Assembly: GCA_031317595.1 (NCBI GenBank)
Contig: JANCMB010000001.1
Location: forward strand, 186,001-250,000
DNA length: 64,000 bases
From: Glutamicibacter sp. PS
GTDB taxonomy: Bacteria > Actinomycetota > Actinomycetes > Actinomycetales > Micrococcaceae
Reading direction: 5' to 3'
Below, piece after piece: positions 7,778-17,407 of this stretch; the stretch's first letter is position 1, and every line of letters starts with the position of its first letter. Position numbers and translations under genes: made by a program. The notes beneath the pieces are model-generated. The model searched no databases, was not told the origin of the DNA, and worked only from the letters and a program-made list of their open reading frames with translations.

Positions 7778-9769
7778 TTACTTGCGTAGCGTCTCGGCGA
7801 TCTGCGTCATAACCGTCGAGTCCGAGAGCGTGGTCGCATCCCCGACCTCGCGGCCCTCGGCCACGTCCTTGAGCAGGCGGCGCATGATCTTGCCCGAACG
7901 CGTCTTGGGTAGTTCGGGGACCACCAGCACGTGCTTCGGCTTGGCGATCGGACCGATGTCCTTGCCCACGTGGTTGCGCAAGGTGGCCACCACATCTTCG
8001 CCCTCAGCCGGCTCGGTCCGCAGGATCACGAAGGCCACCACGGCCTCACCGGTGGTGTCATCCTTGGCGCCAACCACCGCGGCCTCTGCCACGTACTCGT
8101 GAGCGACCAACGAGGATTCGATCTCGGTGGTGGACAGGCGGTGACCGGATACGTTCATCACGTCATCCACGCGGCCGAGCAACCAAATGTCTCCGTCGTC
8201 GTCCTTCTTGGCCCCGTCACCGGCGAAGTACATGTTCTCGAAGCGCGACCAGTAGGTGTCCTTGTAGCGTTCCATATCGCCCCAGATGCCGCGCAGCATG
8301 GAGGGCCACGGCTCGCGGATGACCAGCAGGCCACCTTCGCCATTGGCGACCGGCTTACCCTCATCGTCGACCACATCAACGCTAATGCCGGGCACCGCGA
8401 CCTGGGCGGAACCGGGCTTGGTGGCCGTCACGCCGGGTAGCGGGGCGATCATGTGTCCACCGGTTTCGGTCTGCCACCAGGTGTCCACAATTGGGGTGGG
8501 GTGTTCCTTCTTCTGGCCGTTGGCTCCGTTATTCGAGCCGATCACCTCGCGGTACCACATCCACGCCTCGGGGTTGATCGGTTCGCCCACCGAGCCCAGC
8601 ACGCGCAGCGAGGAGAGGTCGTAGCCATCTGGAATGTCGCGTCCCCACTTCATGAAGGTACGGATGGCGGTGGGGGCGGTGTAGAGGATCGAGACCTTGT
8701 ACTTCTGCACCAGTTCCCACCAACGTCCCTGGTGCGGGGTGTCCGGGGTGCCTTCATACATCAGCTGGGTGGCACCGTTGATCAGCGGGGCGTAGGTGAC
8801 GTAGGAATGGCCGGTCACCCAGCCAATATCGGCGGTGCACCAGTAAACATCGCTCTCGGGGTGCAGGTCGAAGGTGTCGCGGTGGGTAACCGCGGTCTGG
8901 GTGAGGTAGCCACCGGTGGTGTGCACGATGCCCTTAGGCTTACCGGTGGTGCCGGAGGTGTAGAGCACGAACAGCGGATGCTCGGAGTCGTGCGGCACCG
9001 CGGTGTGCTCGGCCGAAGCCGCGGGCACGACCTCATGCCACCACTTATCCAGCTTCTCGTTCCAGGCGACCTCTTCGCCGTTGCGCTTGACGACCAGCAC
9101 GTTCTGGACGCTGTGTCCCTCGGCGGCCAGCGCCTCGTCGACGGCCGGCTTCAGCGGGCTGGGCTTGCCGCGGCGGTAGGTGCCGTCGGAAGTGACCACG
9201 AGCTTGGCCTCGGCGTCATCGATGCGGCTGCGCAGGGCATCGGCGGAGAACCCGCCGAAGACCACCGAGTGAATGGCACCGATGCGGGCGCAGGCCAACA
9301 TGGTGATGACGGCTTCGGGGATCATTGGCAGGTAGACCGCCACGCGGTCGCCCTTGCCCACGCCGAGCTCCTCGAAGGCACTGGCGGCGCGCTTGACCTG
9401 CTCGGTGAGCTGGGCGTACGTGTAGCTGGCGGTATCCCCGGGCTCGCCCTCGAAGTAAATGGCCACCCGGTCGCCCAGACCGTTTTCGACGTGCCGGTCC
9501 AGGGCGTTATAGGCGGCGTTCAATTCGCCACCGACGAACCACTTGGCCACTGGGGCGCCGGACCAGTCCAAGGTTTCGCTGAAATCCTTGTCCCACGTCA
9601 GTACGCTACGGGCCTGTTCGGCCCAGTACCCGAGGCGGTCGGCCGAAGCCTTGGCATAGGTGTCCTCGCCGGCCACCGCCTGGGCGCGGAACTCGTCGCT
9701 CGGGGGGAATGAACGGGTCTCGTTCGACAGGTTGTCTAGGGTTTTTGCTTCACTCACCGGTGATCGCAT
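7778..9769 (-). CDS. acs: Acetyl-coenzyme A synthetase
   Basis: Acs activates acetate to acetyl-CoA through acetyl-AMP. The 663-residue protein has the AMP-binding P-loop [14 protein letters not shown], the [15 protein letters not shown] segment and the A8/C-terminal region. [15 protein letters not shown] near the end contains the catalytic lysine that is acetylated in known Acs enzymes. The start could be ATG 9769 or GTG 9757: GGAAGG abuts the ATG and sits 12 nt from the GTG. A candidate Crp operator lies 28-43 bp upstream. Confidence 0.97.
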   Translation of the reverse strand: MRSPVSEAKTLDNLSNETRSFPPSDEFRAQAVAGEDTYAKASADRLGYWAEQARSVLTWDKDFSETLDWSGAPVAKWFVGGELNAAYNALDRHVENGLGDRVAIYFEGEPGDTASYTYAQLTEQVKRAASAFEELGVGKGDRVAVYLPMIPEAVITMLACARIGAIHSVVFGGFSADALRSRIDDAEAKLVVTSDGTYRRGKPSPLKPAVDEALAAEGHSVQNVLVVKRNGEEVAWNEKLDKWWHEVVPAASAEHTAVPHDSEHPLFVLYTSGTTGKPKGIVHTTGGYLTQTAVTHRDTFDLHPESDVYWCTADIGWVTGHSYVTYAPLINGATQLMYEGTPDTPHQGRWWELVQKYKVSILYTAPTAIRTFMKWGRDIPDGYDLSSLRVLGSVGEPINPEAWMWYREVIGSNNGANGQKKEHPTPIVDTWWQTETGGHMIAPLPGVTATKPGSAQVAVPGISVDVVDDEGKPVANGEGGLLVIREPWPSMLRGIWGDMERYKDTYWSRFENMYFAGDGAKKDDDGDIWLLGRVDDVMNVSGHRLSTTEIESSLVAHEYVAEAAVVGAKDDTTGEAVVAFVILRTEPAEGEDVVATLRNHVGKDIGPIAKPKHVLVVPELPKTRSGKIMRRLLKDVAEGREVGDATTLSDSTVMTQIAETLRK

Positions 9770-9796
9770 CCTTCCGCTTCGTCGCTCAAAGTGCTC

Positions 9797-9812
9797 TGTG
9801 ACTAAAGTTACA
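9797..9812. promoter_or_regulatory. Candidate Crp/GlxR operator upstream of acs
   Basis: TGTGA-CTAAAG-TTACA matches TGTGA-N6-TCACA with one mismatch. It lies close upstream of acs, a classic Crp/GlxR target in actinobacteria and enterobacteria, and on the far side of the divergent nth gene. Confidence 0.65.
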
Positions 9813-9950
9813 CGCCGTGCCGGGGTGGCGCCGATTTATGTCATGCCCAGCCGTGTCAGAGGCATATTTAATGCGTTGAACGGCATACCGGATGCGCCGG
9901 GCGATGGTCTCGAGGGTGATTTTCGACCCCGCTCATGGCACGATCAACAC

Positions 9951-10745
9951 GTGGCAGTGAACAAAACAACCGAGACCGAACTAGGGCGCAAGCGCCGGGC
10001 CCGTAAGATCAACCGGCGACTGGCCGAGGCCTACCCCTATGCGGTCGCCGAGTTGGATTTCGAGAACCCTTTCGAGCTGCTGGTAGCTACCGTGCTCTCG
10101 GCCCAGACCACGGATGTGCGCGTCAACGCGATCACTCCGGCGCTGTTCGCCCGCTACCCGGATGCGCTGGCGATGAGTCAGGCCGAACGCAGCGAACTCG
10201 AAGAGCTGATCCGACCCACCGGTTTCTTCCGGGCTAAGGCGAATTCGCTGCTCGGCTTGGCCACCGCACTGGTCGACCAACATAACGGGCAGGTGCCGGG
10301 GCGGCTTGTCGATCTGGTGAAGCTACCGGGGGTGGGGCGGAAAACCGCCAATGTGGTGCTGGGTAACGCCTTCTCGGTACCCGGGATCACCGTCGACACT
10401 CACTTTGGGCGGCTGGCCAACCGTTTTGGATGGACCACCGAAACCGACCCGGTCAAGGTGGAGCACGCGGTGGGGGAGCTCTTTGAAAAGAAGGACTGGA
10501 CGATGCTCAGCCACCGGGTGGTGTTCCATGGCCGCCGGGTGTGCCATGCGCGCAAGCCGGCCTGCGGTGTGTGCGTGGTCGCGGATCTGTGCCCCTCCTT
10601 CGGGGTGGGCGAAGAGATCCCGGCCAAGGCGGCGAAGTTGCTAAAGTACGAGCTCGCGCCCGGGCGCGAGGAACTGCTGGCCAAAATGCAGGCCGGGGCC
10701 ACGCGCCGTGAACTGCGCGCCCAAGGCTATGGGCTGGACGCATGA
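9951..10745 (+). CDS. nth: Endonuclease III (DNA glycosylase/AP lyase)
   Basis: Nth removes oxidised pyrimidines and cleaves the abasic site in base excision repair. The protein has an HhH-GPD domain with [14 protein letters not shown], whose Lys is the catalytic amine, and the Asp of [13 protein letters not shown]-terminal 4Fe-4S motif follows with spacing C-x6-C-x2-C-x5-C ([17 protein letters not shown]). GTG 9951 is used as start; GTG 9957 is two codons later. ATGA overlap with the downstream NUDIX gene indicates translational coupling. Confidence 0.95.
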   Translation: MAVNKTTETELGRKRRARKINRRLAEAYPYAVAELDFENPFELLVATVLSAQTTDVRVNAITPALFARYPDALAMSQAERSELEELIRPTGFFRAKANSLLGLATALVDQHNGQVPGRLVDLVKLPGVGRKTANVVLGNAFSVPGITVDTHFGRLANRFGWTTETDPVKVEHAVGELFEKKDWTMLSHRVVFHGRRVCHARKPACGVCVVADLCPSFGVGEEIPAKAAKLLKYELAPGREELLAKMQAGATRRELRAQGYGLDA

Positions 10746-11419
10746 GCGCACTGGAGGAACTACGCCACGTGCTGGCGGCCCACCGGCGCAAGGCCGGTGC
10801 CGCGCAACGCATGCCCGAGACTTGGGTCTTTAACCAGATCGACGCGAATTCGGTCCGTCGCGCCGCGGTGTTGATCCTCTTCGGCAGCGCCGGAGAGCAT
10901 ACCGTCGATGAGCACAGCTCCCCGGCGGATCTGGATCTGCTCTTTGTCCGGCGCGCCGAGACGCTGCGAAAGCACGCCGGTCAGATTGGTTTTCCCGGTG
11001 GTGGGATCGACCCGGACGATGATTCCCCGGCGGCCGCCGCGTTACGCGAGGCCGTGGAGGAGACCGGGGTGGACATCGAGGGGATCGACGTACTCGGGCA
11101 GCTCATGGACGCCGAGCTACCGATCACCAATTTTTTGGTCACCCCCGTCATTGGCTGGTGGACGAGCGAAAGCCCGGTGTACGCGGTGGATGAGGCCGAA
11201 TCAGCCGAGGTTTTCCGTGCGCCGGTCGCCCAGCTACTCGATCCGCGGCGTCGGCTGTCGGCGGTGGTACATCGCGGGTCGGAACGCTTCGCCTCCCCGG
11301 CCTTCGACTACGACGGCAAACTCATTTGGGGTTTCACGGCCATCGTGTTGGATCGGCTCTTCAACGAGCTGGGTTGGACGCGTCCGTGGAACGTGGACCG
11401 CGAACTGGTGCTGCGCTAG
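10742..11419 (+). CDS. NUDIX hydrolase, CoA pyrophosphatase-like
   Basis: The 225-residue protein carries [17 protein letters not shown] followed by [12 protein letters not shown]. This combines the UPF0035/NUDT8 motif and the NUDIX box of coenzyme A diphosphatases, which cut CoA to phosphopantetheine and 3',5'-ADP. It overlaps nth by 4 bp, and the pairing with nth matches M. tuberculosis Rv3672c-Rv3674c. Substrate assignment is by family only. Confidence 0.88.
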   Translation: MSALEELRHVLAAHRRKAGAAQRMPETWVFNQIDANSVRRAAVLILFGSAGEHTVDEHSSPADLDLLFVRRAETLRKHAGQIGFPGGGIDPDDDSPAAAALREAVEETGVDIEGIDVLGQLMDAELPITNFLVTPVIGWWTSESPVYAVDEAESAEVFRAPVAQLLDPRRRLSAVVHRGSERFASPAFDYDGKLIWGFTAIVLDRLFNELGWTRPWNVDRELVLR

Positions 11420-11424
11420 CGGCG

Positions 11425-13095
11425 CTACTTCGCTTCCGCGTAACTTTGCACGGCGGCGATACTCAACGGGAAGTTCGGGCTGGAATTCCCGAAGAGGCTA
11501 CGCCCAGCCAACACGGCCGCGTGACGCAGCAACTGTCCCAACTGTGTGGCCAATTCCTGCGGAGCGTCGAAGACCACCTCGTCATGGACGAAGAAGACCT
11601 GGCGTACCTGCTGATCCCAGCCCGCCGAATGAACCAGGTGACGGGCGTGGCCCATGAAGGCCAGCGCCCACTCGGCGGCGGTGGCTTGAACCACGAAATT
11701 CCGGGTGAAGCGGCCCCGGGCCCGAGCCGCGGCATCGGCGGCCGCCTGCCCGGCCGCGTCGGAGGTGCCTCGTTGCGCGCGTAGCCAGTCGGCATCGGCC
11801 GGTGGGCAACCCCGCCCCAAGAAGCTGTGCACGCCCTCCCCGCGCTCGCCGGCCTGAGCCGCGGCATCGACAAAGGCCATGGCCTTGGGGAATCCGGCGC
11901 GTAAAGCGGCCAGCACCTGCCCGGAACCGCCACCCCCGCCGCCGTAGATCACCGACAGCATACCCAGCTTGGCCTGTTGCCGATCCGGCACGAGCCGCTG
12001 GTCGATCAGCCACTGGTAAAGATCATCCTGTTCACCGGCGGCCAGTAGCCGTTCATCGTGGGAGATTGCGGCCAGAATCCGCGGTTCGAGTTGTCGCCCA
12101 TCGGCGACCACCAAAACCCGTCCCGCACCGGCGCGGACCACCGAGCGGATGCTATGCGGCAGCTGCAGGGCCCCGCCGCCGGCCGCCGCCCAGCGGCCCG
12201 AAGCCACCGTGCCCAAAACGTAGTGCGGGTGAAAACGTCCATTCTGCACCCAAGTGTCGAGCCATTGATCTCCGTGGGCACTGGCCAGCCGCGCCAGCTT
12301 CTTATAGTGCAGGATCTTTTCCACCATCGGGCCACCGACCCGTTCCAGCTCCCACGCCCGCACGCTCGCGACGTTGATCCCGCGTCGATGCAGCGCCCGC
12401 AAGAGTTCCTGCGGGGAGTCCGGGTTCAATCCCGGGGATTGCAGTTCGCGACCGAGCTCTTCGGCCAGGGCTGCCAGCCGTGGCGGACGGACCCCCTCGG
12501 GGACTCGTTCGCCCAGTTGGTCACGCAGTAGCGCACGGTGCGCCCGCTCGTCCCAGGGCAAACCTGCTAGTTCCATTTCGCAGGCGATCAGTGCGCCGGT
12601 GGATTCGGCATTGAGCAGGATGCGCAGACGCTCGGCCCTGAGCGGGTCATGTGGCATGGCCGCCCGCTGTGCCCGATATCCCTGGAGCAGATACTCCATG
12701 GTCTCCTCGGTGCTGGCCGGCTCGGCAAAGAGCGCATCTTGCAAGTTGTGGGCCTCGGCCGCCGGGCGCGGAAGATCGGCCGGTGCGTCGAGGATCTCGG
12801 CGGAGGCAAACGGGCTGCGGTGCAGAATACGCGCGGCCAGATCCAGCACATAGGCGGTGGAGAGGCGAACCCCGGCATCTAGGAGTCGCGGTATCCAGCG
12901 CGAGGCGCGCACGATCACCCAGCGGGGGCGGTACTCGCGCTCCACCTGGGCCACGGTCTGCGCGAGCTGGTCCTCGGCGATGAGCTGACGCGCCGCAAGG
13001 GGCTCGGCGCTGTGTTCATCGCGTAACTCAAGGCACGGTGTTCCCTCTGCGGTGGTGGCCAGAAAGGCCAACATACTGTTCTTCCGTGCGCTCAT
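11425..13095 (-). CDS. Bifunctional 3'-5' exonuclease/DNA polymerase-like protein (family A)
   Basis: The C-terminal half is a family A polymerase core. Motif A reads DGRQLEPR (usual form DYSQIELR), motif B RQQAKLGMLSVIYGG (keeps the R, K and YG of the O-helix), and motif C VHDEVVFDAP (keeps the metal-binding Asp and Glu). The N-terminal ~200 residues sit where an exonuclease domain would be, but I see no clear DxE metal site. At 556 residues it is shorter than PolA and matches a group annotated in actinobacteria as bifunctional exonuclease/polymerase. The start is placed at MSARKNSML because upstream codons run into the promoter region shared with the divergent tad locus. Confidence 0.85.
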   Translation of the reverse strand: MSARKNSMLAFLATTAEGTPCLELRDEHSAEPLAARQLIAEDQLAQTVAQVEREYRPRWVIVRASRWIPRLLDAGVRLSTAYVLDLAARILHRSPFASAEILDAPADLPRPAAEAHNLQDALFAEPASTEETMEYLLQGYRAQRAAMPHDPLRAERLRILLNAESTGALIACEMELAGLPWDERAHRALLRDQLGERVPEGVRPPRLAALAEELGRELQSPGLNPDSPQELLRALHRRGINVASVRAWELERVGGPMVEKILHYKKLARLASAHGDQWLDTWVQNGRFHPHYVLGTVASGRWAAAGGGALQLPHSIRSVVRAGAGRVLVVADGRQLEPRILAAISHDERLLAAGEQDDLYQWLIDQRLVPDRQQAKLGMLSVIYGGGGGGSGQVLAALRAGFPKAMAFVDAAAQAGERGEGVHSFLGRGCPPADADWLRAQRGTSDAAGQAAADAAARARGRFTRNFVVQATAAEWALAFMGHARHLVHSAGWDQQVRQVFFVHDEVVFDAPQELATQLGQLLRHAAVLAGRSLFGNSSPNFPLSIAAVQSYAEAK

Positions 13096-13182
13096 AAACC
13101 TATTGTGCCGTGTGGGAGGAGAATATCCCCAGTTGGCAGGTTCCCCGGCGGTTGTTCTCGCGCACGCGGCGAGCCTAGGGAT

Positions 13183-14334
13183 ATGAATATCACCGATCGA
13201 TTCCGACGCGACCCGCAACCGCCAACGACAGACGGTCGATTTGTCGCCCGGGCCCAGAGATCGAATCCGGTCACACCGGTCAGCGAACGCGCGCAATCGT
13301 TTGCGGCCTCGCCGGAAAAGTTCTCCCTGTCCGCGGCCCGCCACGCGATCGACGAGCCGGGCGAAGAACTGTACTGCACGGTGCTCAGCACGGATGAGCA
13401 ACTGCTCGAACTCTGCGCCGGCATTGCGCTCGGTGCCTCGGTGCGGATTCGGCACTTCACCCGGCCACCGAGCCCAGAGAACTTCGGCCAGGGCCCGGTG
13501 CTTTGGGGAATTGATCTGGCCCGCCAATGGGTGGACGAGCATCCACGCTGCGAGGTGCTGCTGGGCACGGAAGCCACGTCCGCCGAACTGTGGCAGGTCG
13601 CCAGCCGTTGGCCCTCGGCGCGAGTCGCGGTGCTCCCCAGCGCCAATCGGTGGCTAGGGGAGTACCTCGGACTCTGGGGGATGCAGTCCGGACAAGGCCA
13701 CACCCTAGCACTCGCCGGATTAGGCGGCGGTATCGGCACCAGCACCCTTTGCGGGTTGCTGGGACAGGCGGGCACACTCAGCGGGTTGCGAAGTCTCGTG
13801 ATTGACCTGGACCCGCACTCGCAATCGCTCTGGCCGCGCTTGGCGTCGGGCAGCGTACCGGGCCTGGGCTGGGAACAACTGTTGCGGTCCGGCGGTAGCC
13901 TCTCGTCCCATCAGCTCGTGCAAAGTCTGCCGTCGCTCTCCGGAACCTCGATACTGTCCTGGCAGGGCGCGGCTCAGCCGTTGCCCGAGCAGCTGATCGG
14001 CCGATTGCTCGCCGCCGCCCGTAAAGGCTTTGACCTCCTGGTGTTAGACACCGGCCGCCTAGGCGACCGGCTCGAAGGACAGCTGGGGCATTTCGTGGAT
14101 CGCACCGTGCTGACCTGTCCCACAGGGATCGACCCCGGCGGTGCCGAGCACATACGGTGCGGTCAGGTTTCCAGGGAACCGATACCGGGTCAGCTCGGAC
14201 ACTTCCCCGCCGCTGCTCGAGTACCTCGAGCCTTGGCCCGGGGAGTGGTCTTTGACGCGCTCCGTTCCCGCACGTTGCGCCAACGAATCGCCGACTATCA
14301 GCTACTTCCGCTGACCGCACGGAGTGCACCATGA
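13183..14334 (+). CDS. Ssd/TadZ-like ParA family ATPase of the tad locus
   Basis: This protein resembles the actinobacterial septum-site-determining-like (Ssd, CpaE/TadZ) family that positions the Tad pilus machine. An N-terminal receiver-like region (about 1-165) precedes a MinD-type ATPase domain with LGGGIGTSTL near residue 180 and VIDLDPH near 207. The deviant Walker A lacks the usual lysine. Upstream residues before MNITDRF were trimmed because they overlap the divergent polymerase gene promoter. Its stop overlaps the tadA start (ATGA). Confidence 0.8.
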   Translation: MNITDRFRRDPQPPTTDGRFVARAQRSNPVTPVSERAQSFAASPEKFSLSAARHAIDEPGEELYCTVLSTDEQLLELCAGIALGASVRIRHFTRPPSPENFGQGPVLWGIDLARQWVDEHPRCEVLLGTEATSAELWQVASRWPSARVAVLPSANRWLGEYLGLWGMQSGQGHTLALAGLGGGIGTSTLCGLLGQAGTLSGLRSLVIDLDPHSQSLWPRLASGSVPGLGWEQLLRSGGSLSSHQLVQSLPSLSGTSILSWQGAAQPLPEQLIGRLLAAARKGFDLLVLDTGRLGDRLEGQLGHFVDRTVLTCPTGIDPGGAEHIRCGQVSREPIPGQLGHFPAAARVPRALARGVVFDALRSRTLRQRIADYQLLPLTARSAP

Positions 14335-15551
14335 GCCCGGGACGGCACCGCGAACACGAACCGACCCAACGGCTCGAACGGCGCGTGGATGAGCGCATCT
14401 TGGACTCGGTCCGGGCCCGGGCACTAGCCACCGGAGGACGACTCGACGCCGTGGAGCTGGCTGGCGCGGTTCACGACTCCGGCGAGACTCTCGGAGCATC
14501 AGGAGCGGCCGAGTCGCTGCGCGCCCTGCATGATGAGGTCTCGGGCCTATCGGTTCTCGAACGTTTCGCTCGGCAACCCGGGGTGACCGATGTGTTGGTG
14601 GACGGTCACGGACAGGTCTGGGTGGATGCATCCGCGGGACTCCAGAACACCGGGTACTCCTTTTCCGGCCCCGATGAAGTTCGTTCACTGGCGGTGCACC
14701 TAGCGACGATGGCCGGTCGCCGTTTGGACGCCTCCGCTCCCTTTGTGGACGTGAGCCTGAAAAACTATCGGGTACATGCCGTACTTCCGCCGATCGCGAC
14801 CGAGGGGCCACTGATCTCGGTACGGGTCAAGGAACGGCGCCATCGTCCGCTTGCCGAGCTACTAGGACCCCATGCCGAGTATTGGGAACCGGTACTACGT
14901 GCCATCGTGGAGCGCGAACTGAACTTCTTGGTCACCGGTGGAACCGGCAGCGGCAAGACCACCCTGCTTCAGGCCATGCTGGCCCTGGTCGACCCGCAGC
15001 AACGCGTGGTGGTGGTCGAAGACTCCCAAGAACTGGCGATCGATCATCCACATGTGGTTGGGCTACAAACACGTGGTGCCAACGTGGAGAACGAAGGCCG
15101 AATCGAACTGCAGCAGCTGGTCGTGCAGGCCTTGCGCATGCGACCGAACCGGCTGGTGATCGGCGAATGCCGCGGAGCTGAAATTCGTGACTTTCTCTCC
15201 GCGATGAACACCGGTCATCAGGGTGCAGCGGGGACGCTACATGCGAACAATCCCGACGCGGTCCCGGCCCGGCTGGCCGCCTTGGGCGCGGTCGCCGGGT
15301 GGACGTTACAGGCCACCGCACTTCAGGCGGCCAGCGCGCTGGATCTCATCATCCACGTCGGTCGAGGGCACGATGGGCGGCGCGCGCCGGTAGCGCTCGC
15401 CACCATATGTGTCGATAATTCGGCGCGCATGAGAGTCCAACGGCTCATCGACCTGCAAACTCCGACACCGCTCCTCGAACGTAGTGCGGTGGCGGACAAA
15501 CTCGGTGTTGCCGCAGCTGCCGCCCTGCCGGCGGAACTCAGAGGGGAGTGA
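14331..15551 (+). CDS. tadA: TadA/CpaF secretion ATPase
   Basis: TadA powers assembly of Flp/Tad pili or related secretion as a hexameric cytoplasmic ATPase. The 406-residue protein has Walker A VTGGTGSGKTTLLQ near residue 205, Walker B VVVVEDSQEL, and the His box with GHQGAAGTLHANNPDA. It is coupled by 4-bp overlaps to both the upstream ssd/tadZ-like gene and downstream tadB. Confidence 0.95.
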   Translation: MSPGRHREHEPTQRLERRVDERILDSVRARALATGGRLDAVELAGAVHDSGETLGASGAAESLRALHDEVSGLSVLERFARQPGVTDVLVDGHGQVWVDASAGLQNTGYSFSGPDEVRSLAVHLATMAGRRLDASAPFVDVSLKNYRVHAVLPPIATEGPLISVRVKERRHRPLAELLGPHAEYWEPVLRAIVERELNFLVTGGTGSGKTTLLQAMLALVDPQQRVVVVEDSQELAIDHPHVVGLQTRGANVENEGRIELQQLVVQALRMRPNRLVIGECRGAEIRDFLSAMNTGHQGAAGTLHANNPDAVPARLAALGAVAGWTLQATALQAASALDLIIHVGRGHDGRRAPVALATICVDNSARMRVQRLIDLQTPTPLLERSAVADKLGVAAAAALPAELRGE

Positions 15552-16231
15552 TCTCAATGCTCATCGCCGGGTTACTAGCCCTCGCGCTCTGGCTGTACTT
15601 CCCGCGGGTCACCATCCCGGCTAGCAGCAAGGTAACCGTGGAGCGCTCCAGCAGGTGGCCGAAGCGTCGAACTGGCAAGTGGTCTGATCCGTTGAGCGAC
15701 GATGCCCATGTGGTCCGGGAGCTGGCAGCGCTCCTGCGCAGTGGGCTTACGCTCTACCCGGCCGTTGAATTACTGCTCGAAGCCAGCCCACCGACATCCC
15801 CGGTGACACGGTATTTGCGAACGCTACATGCCCAGCAGCCGTTGGGTGCAAAGAGCGTTCAGGCTCCGTCGGTGGTCACAGGGTCGCCCGGCGTCCAACG
15901 ACTGGCGTGGTGCCTGACTCTTTGCGCCGAAAGCGGCGCCGCTTTAGCGCAGGTGCTCGAGCATCTCGCCGATGATTTGGAGGCCACTTTGACCGCGCGG
16001 CGTGGATTTGAGGCAGCCATGGCCGGAACACGGGCCACCGCGCGCCTATTGACCTGGCTACCTCTGGCCGGACTGGCCGTAGGACTACTTTTTGGAATCG
16101 ACGTGTTCTCGGTGCTTGGCGGTTCGACCGCAGCACAGGTCAGCGTGTTGCTTGGGCTTGCACTCTGGGCGCTGAATCGTTGGTGGTGCGCACGCTTGCT
16201 GGCAGCCACCCGGCGAAAGGCCGAACAATGA
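15548..16231 (+). CDS. tadB: TadB-like inner membrane protein (T2SSF family)
   Basis: The 227-residue membrane protein has an N-terminal transmembrane helix, a cytoplasmic T2SSF-type helical region (ELAALLRSGLTLYPAVELLLEA, then LCAESGAALAQVLEHLADDLE) and two C-terminal helices. It is the platform partner of TadA. It overlaps tadA by 4 bp and tadC by 4 bp. Confidence 0.88.
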   Translation: MISMLIAGLLALALWLYFPRVTIPASSKVTVERSSRWPKRRTGKWSDPLSDDAHVVRELAALLRSGLTLYPAVELLLEASPPTSPVTRYLRTLHAQQPLGAKSVQAPSVVTGSPGVQRLAWCLTLCAESGAALAQVLEHLADDLEATLTARRGFEAAMAGTRATARLLTWLPLAGLAVGLLFGIDVFSVLGGSTAAQVSVLLGLALWALNRWWCARLLAATRRKAEQ

Positions 16232-16755
16232 TCTTGCTTGCGCTGGCGGTGCTCGCTCTAGCAGTTGGACTGTGGAGCGCCAGTTCGCCACAAGCCGAGA
16301 CAAAACCCAAAGCGGCCCAAGGCGCGAATCGCGAGGCGTCGCGGGTACCCATCGAGCTGGTGTTGGACCTTGCCGCCAGTTTGCTGGCTGCAGGCCTGCC
16401 GGTCACCGAAGTACTCGACCACCTTGGACGCAGCATCGGTCCGTGCCGCGAGTTGAGTACCGTGGCGCGGTGCCTTGAGCTGGGCATGGACTGGGAGCGT
16501 TGTTGGGAACCGGTCGAGCCATGGCTTCAACCGCTCGCGAAGGCCTTGCATTTCGCGCAACGCACCGGGGCTCCGGCGGGCTCGCTGCTACATCATCAGG
16601 CCCAACTACGGCGCGGTGAGAGGCTGGCGGCCGTGAGTGAACTTGGAGCTCAATTCGCCACCAGATTGGTCTTGCCGTTGGGTGTCTGCGCCCTACCATC
16701 ATTCATTGCCTTAGGCGTGGTGCCGCTAATTATTGCCCTGTTGCCGAGCCTCTAG
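16228..16755 (+). CDS. tadC: TadC-like inner membrane protein (T2SSF family)
   Basis: This short T2SSF protein (175 residues) has an N-terminal transmembrane segment and a core with ELVLDLAASLLAAGLPVTEVL and AQRTGAPAGSLLHHQAQ. A C-terminal membrane hairpin PSFIALGVVPLIIALLPS follows. It pairs with TadB to form the inner membrane platform. ATG 16228 is chosen because it overlaps the tadB stop as ATGA. Confidence 0.85.
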   Translation: MILLALAVLALAVGLWSASSPQAETKPKAAQGANREASRVPIELVLDLAASLLAAGLPVTEVLDHLGRSIGPCRELSTVARCLELGMDWERCWEPVEPWLQPLAKALHFAQRTGAPAGSLLHHQAQLRRGERLAAVSELGAQFATRLVLPLGVCALPSFIALGVVPLIIALLPSL

Positions 16756-16878
16756 CCCGGTTAATCCCCAGCCCGTTGGTTCTACGCGGGATCTTTGGGG
16801 TAACGGGCAGAAAGTGGAAACACCACCCGCGTAGCGTGCGCGGGGTTTATCAGGAATCAGTACAGAAAGGAATACACC

Positions 16879-17064
16879 ATGAGTATTCAACCATCCGGAA
16901 CCCTACGAACCGCGGTGCTCGATGACGAGGGATCGACAACTGCCGAATTTGCCATGGTCACCCTCGCAGCGGTGGCTTTTGCCGGACTCTTGATCAGCAT
17001 CCTATCCAGCGGGGACGTGCGAGGGATGCTGATGGGCCTGATCACCAAGGCTCTCTCGCTCTGA
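16879..17064 (+). CDS. Flp-like pilin (DUF4244 family)
   Basis: The 61-residue protein has a short basic/acidic leader ending in DEG, then STTAEFAMVTLAAVAFAGLL. This is a type IV prepilin pattern with Gly before the mature residue, Glu at +5 and a hydrophobic helix. DUF4244 proteins occur in the actinobacterial tad locus at this place and are the likely major pilin. AGAAAGGA lies 7 nt before the ATG. The 123-bp gap from tadC probably carries a separate promoter, so that pilin is made in excess. Confidence 0.85.
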   Translation: MSIQPSGTLRTAVLDDEGSTTAEFAMVTLAAVAFAGLLISILSSGDVRGMLMGLITKALSL

Positions 17065-17068
17065 GCTC

Positions 17069-17407
17069 ATGAATCCCCGTGACGAGACCGGGAGCAGCAC
17101 CGCCGAGTTCGCGGTGCTGCTCCCGGTCATTGCCTTCGTGCTGGGTCTCGTGCTCGGTTGTGGAGCACTCGGTGCGCAACAGATCAGAGTCCAGCAGGCA
17201 GCCGCGGCGGTGGCACGGGAGTTGGCTCGTGGAAGCGACCCTTCAGTGGCACTGGCCGCAGGCACCCGACTGGCAGGGACCGAGGCCAGTATTTCACTGG
17301 ACAGCACCGGAGAGCTCAATACCGTGATCGTCACCTCTACGGTGAGTTTGCCGGTGTTGGGCGACTTACCGGTGCGTGGCCAGGCCAGTGTGGCGGGCGA
17401 ACAATGA
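17069..17407 (+). CDS. TadE-like pseudopilin
   Basis: The 112-residue protein has an N-terminal GSSTAEFAVLLPVIAFVLGL helix preceded by DET. It resembles a TadE minor pseudopilin, with the prepilin-type Gly and Glu at +5. The rest is a short extracellular domain rich in Ala and Thr/Val. It lies 4 bp after the pilin gene and overlaps the next gene by 4 bp. Confidence 0.82.
   Translation: MNPRDETGSSTAEFAVLLPVIAFVLGLVLGCGALGAQQIRVQQAAAAVARELARGSDPSVALAAGTRLAGTEASISLDSTGELNTVIVTSTVSLPVLGDLPVRGQASVAGEQ

Noticed and set aside
8453-9712. Long plus-strand open frame opposite acs
   Set aside because: It is a codon-bias shadow of acs with no recognisable domain and high Gly/Val/His content.
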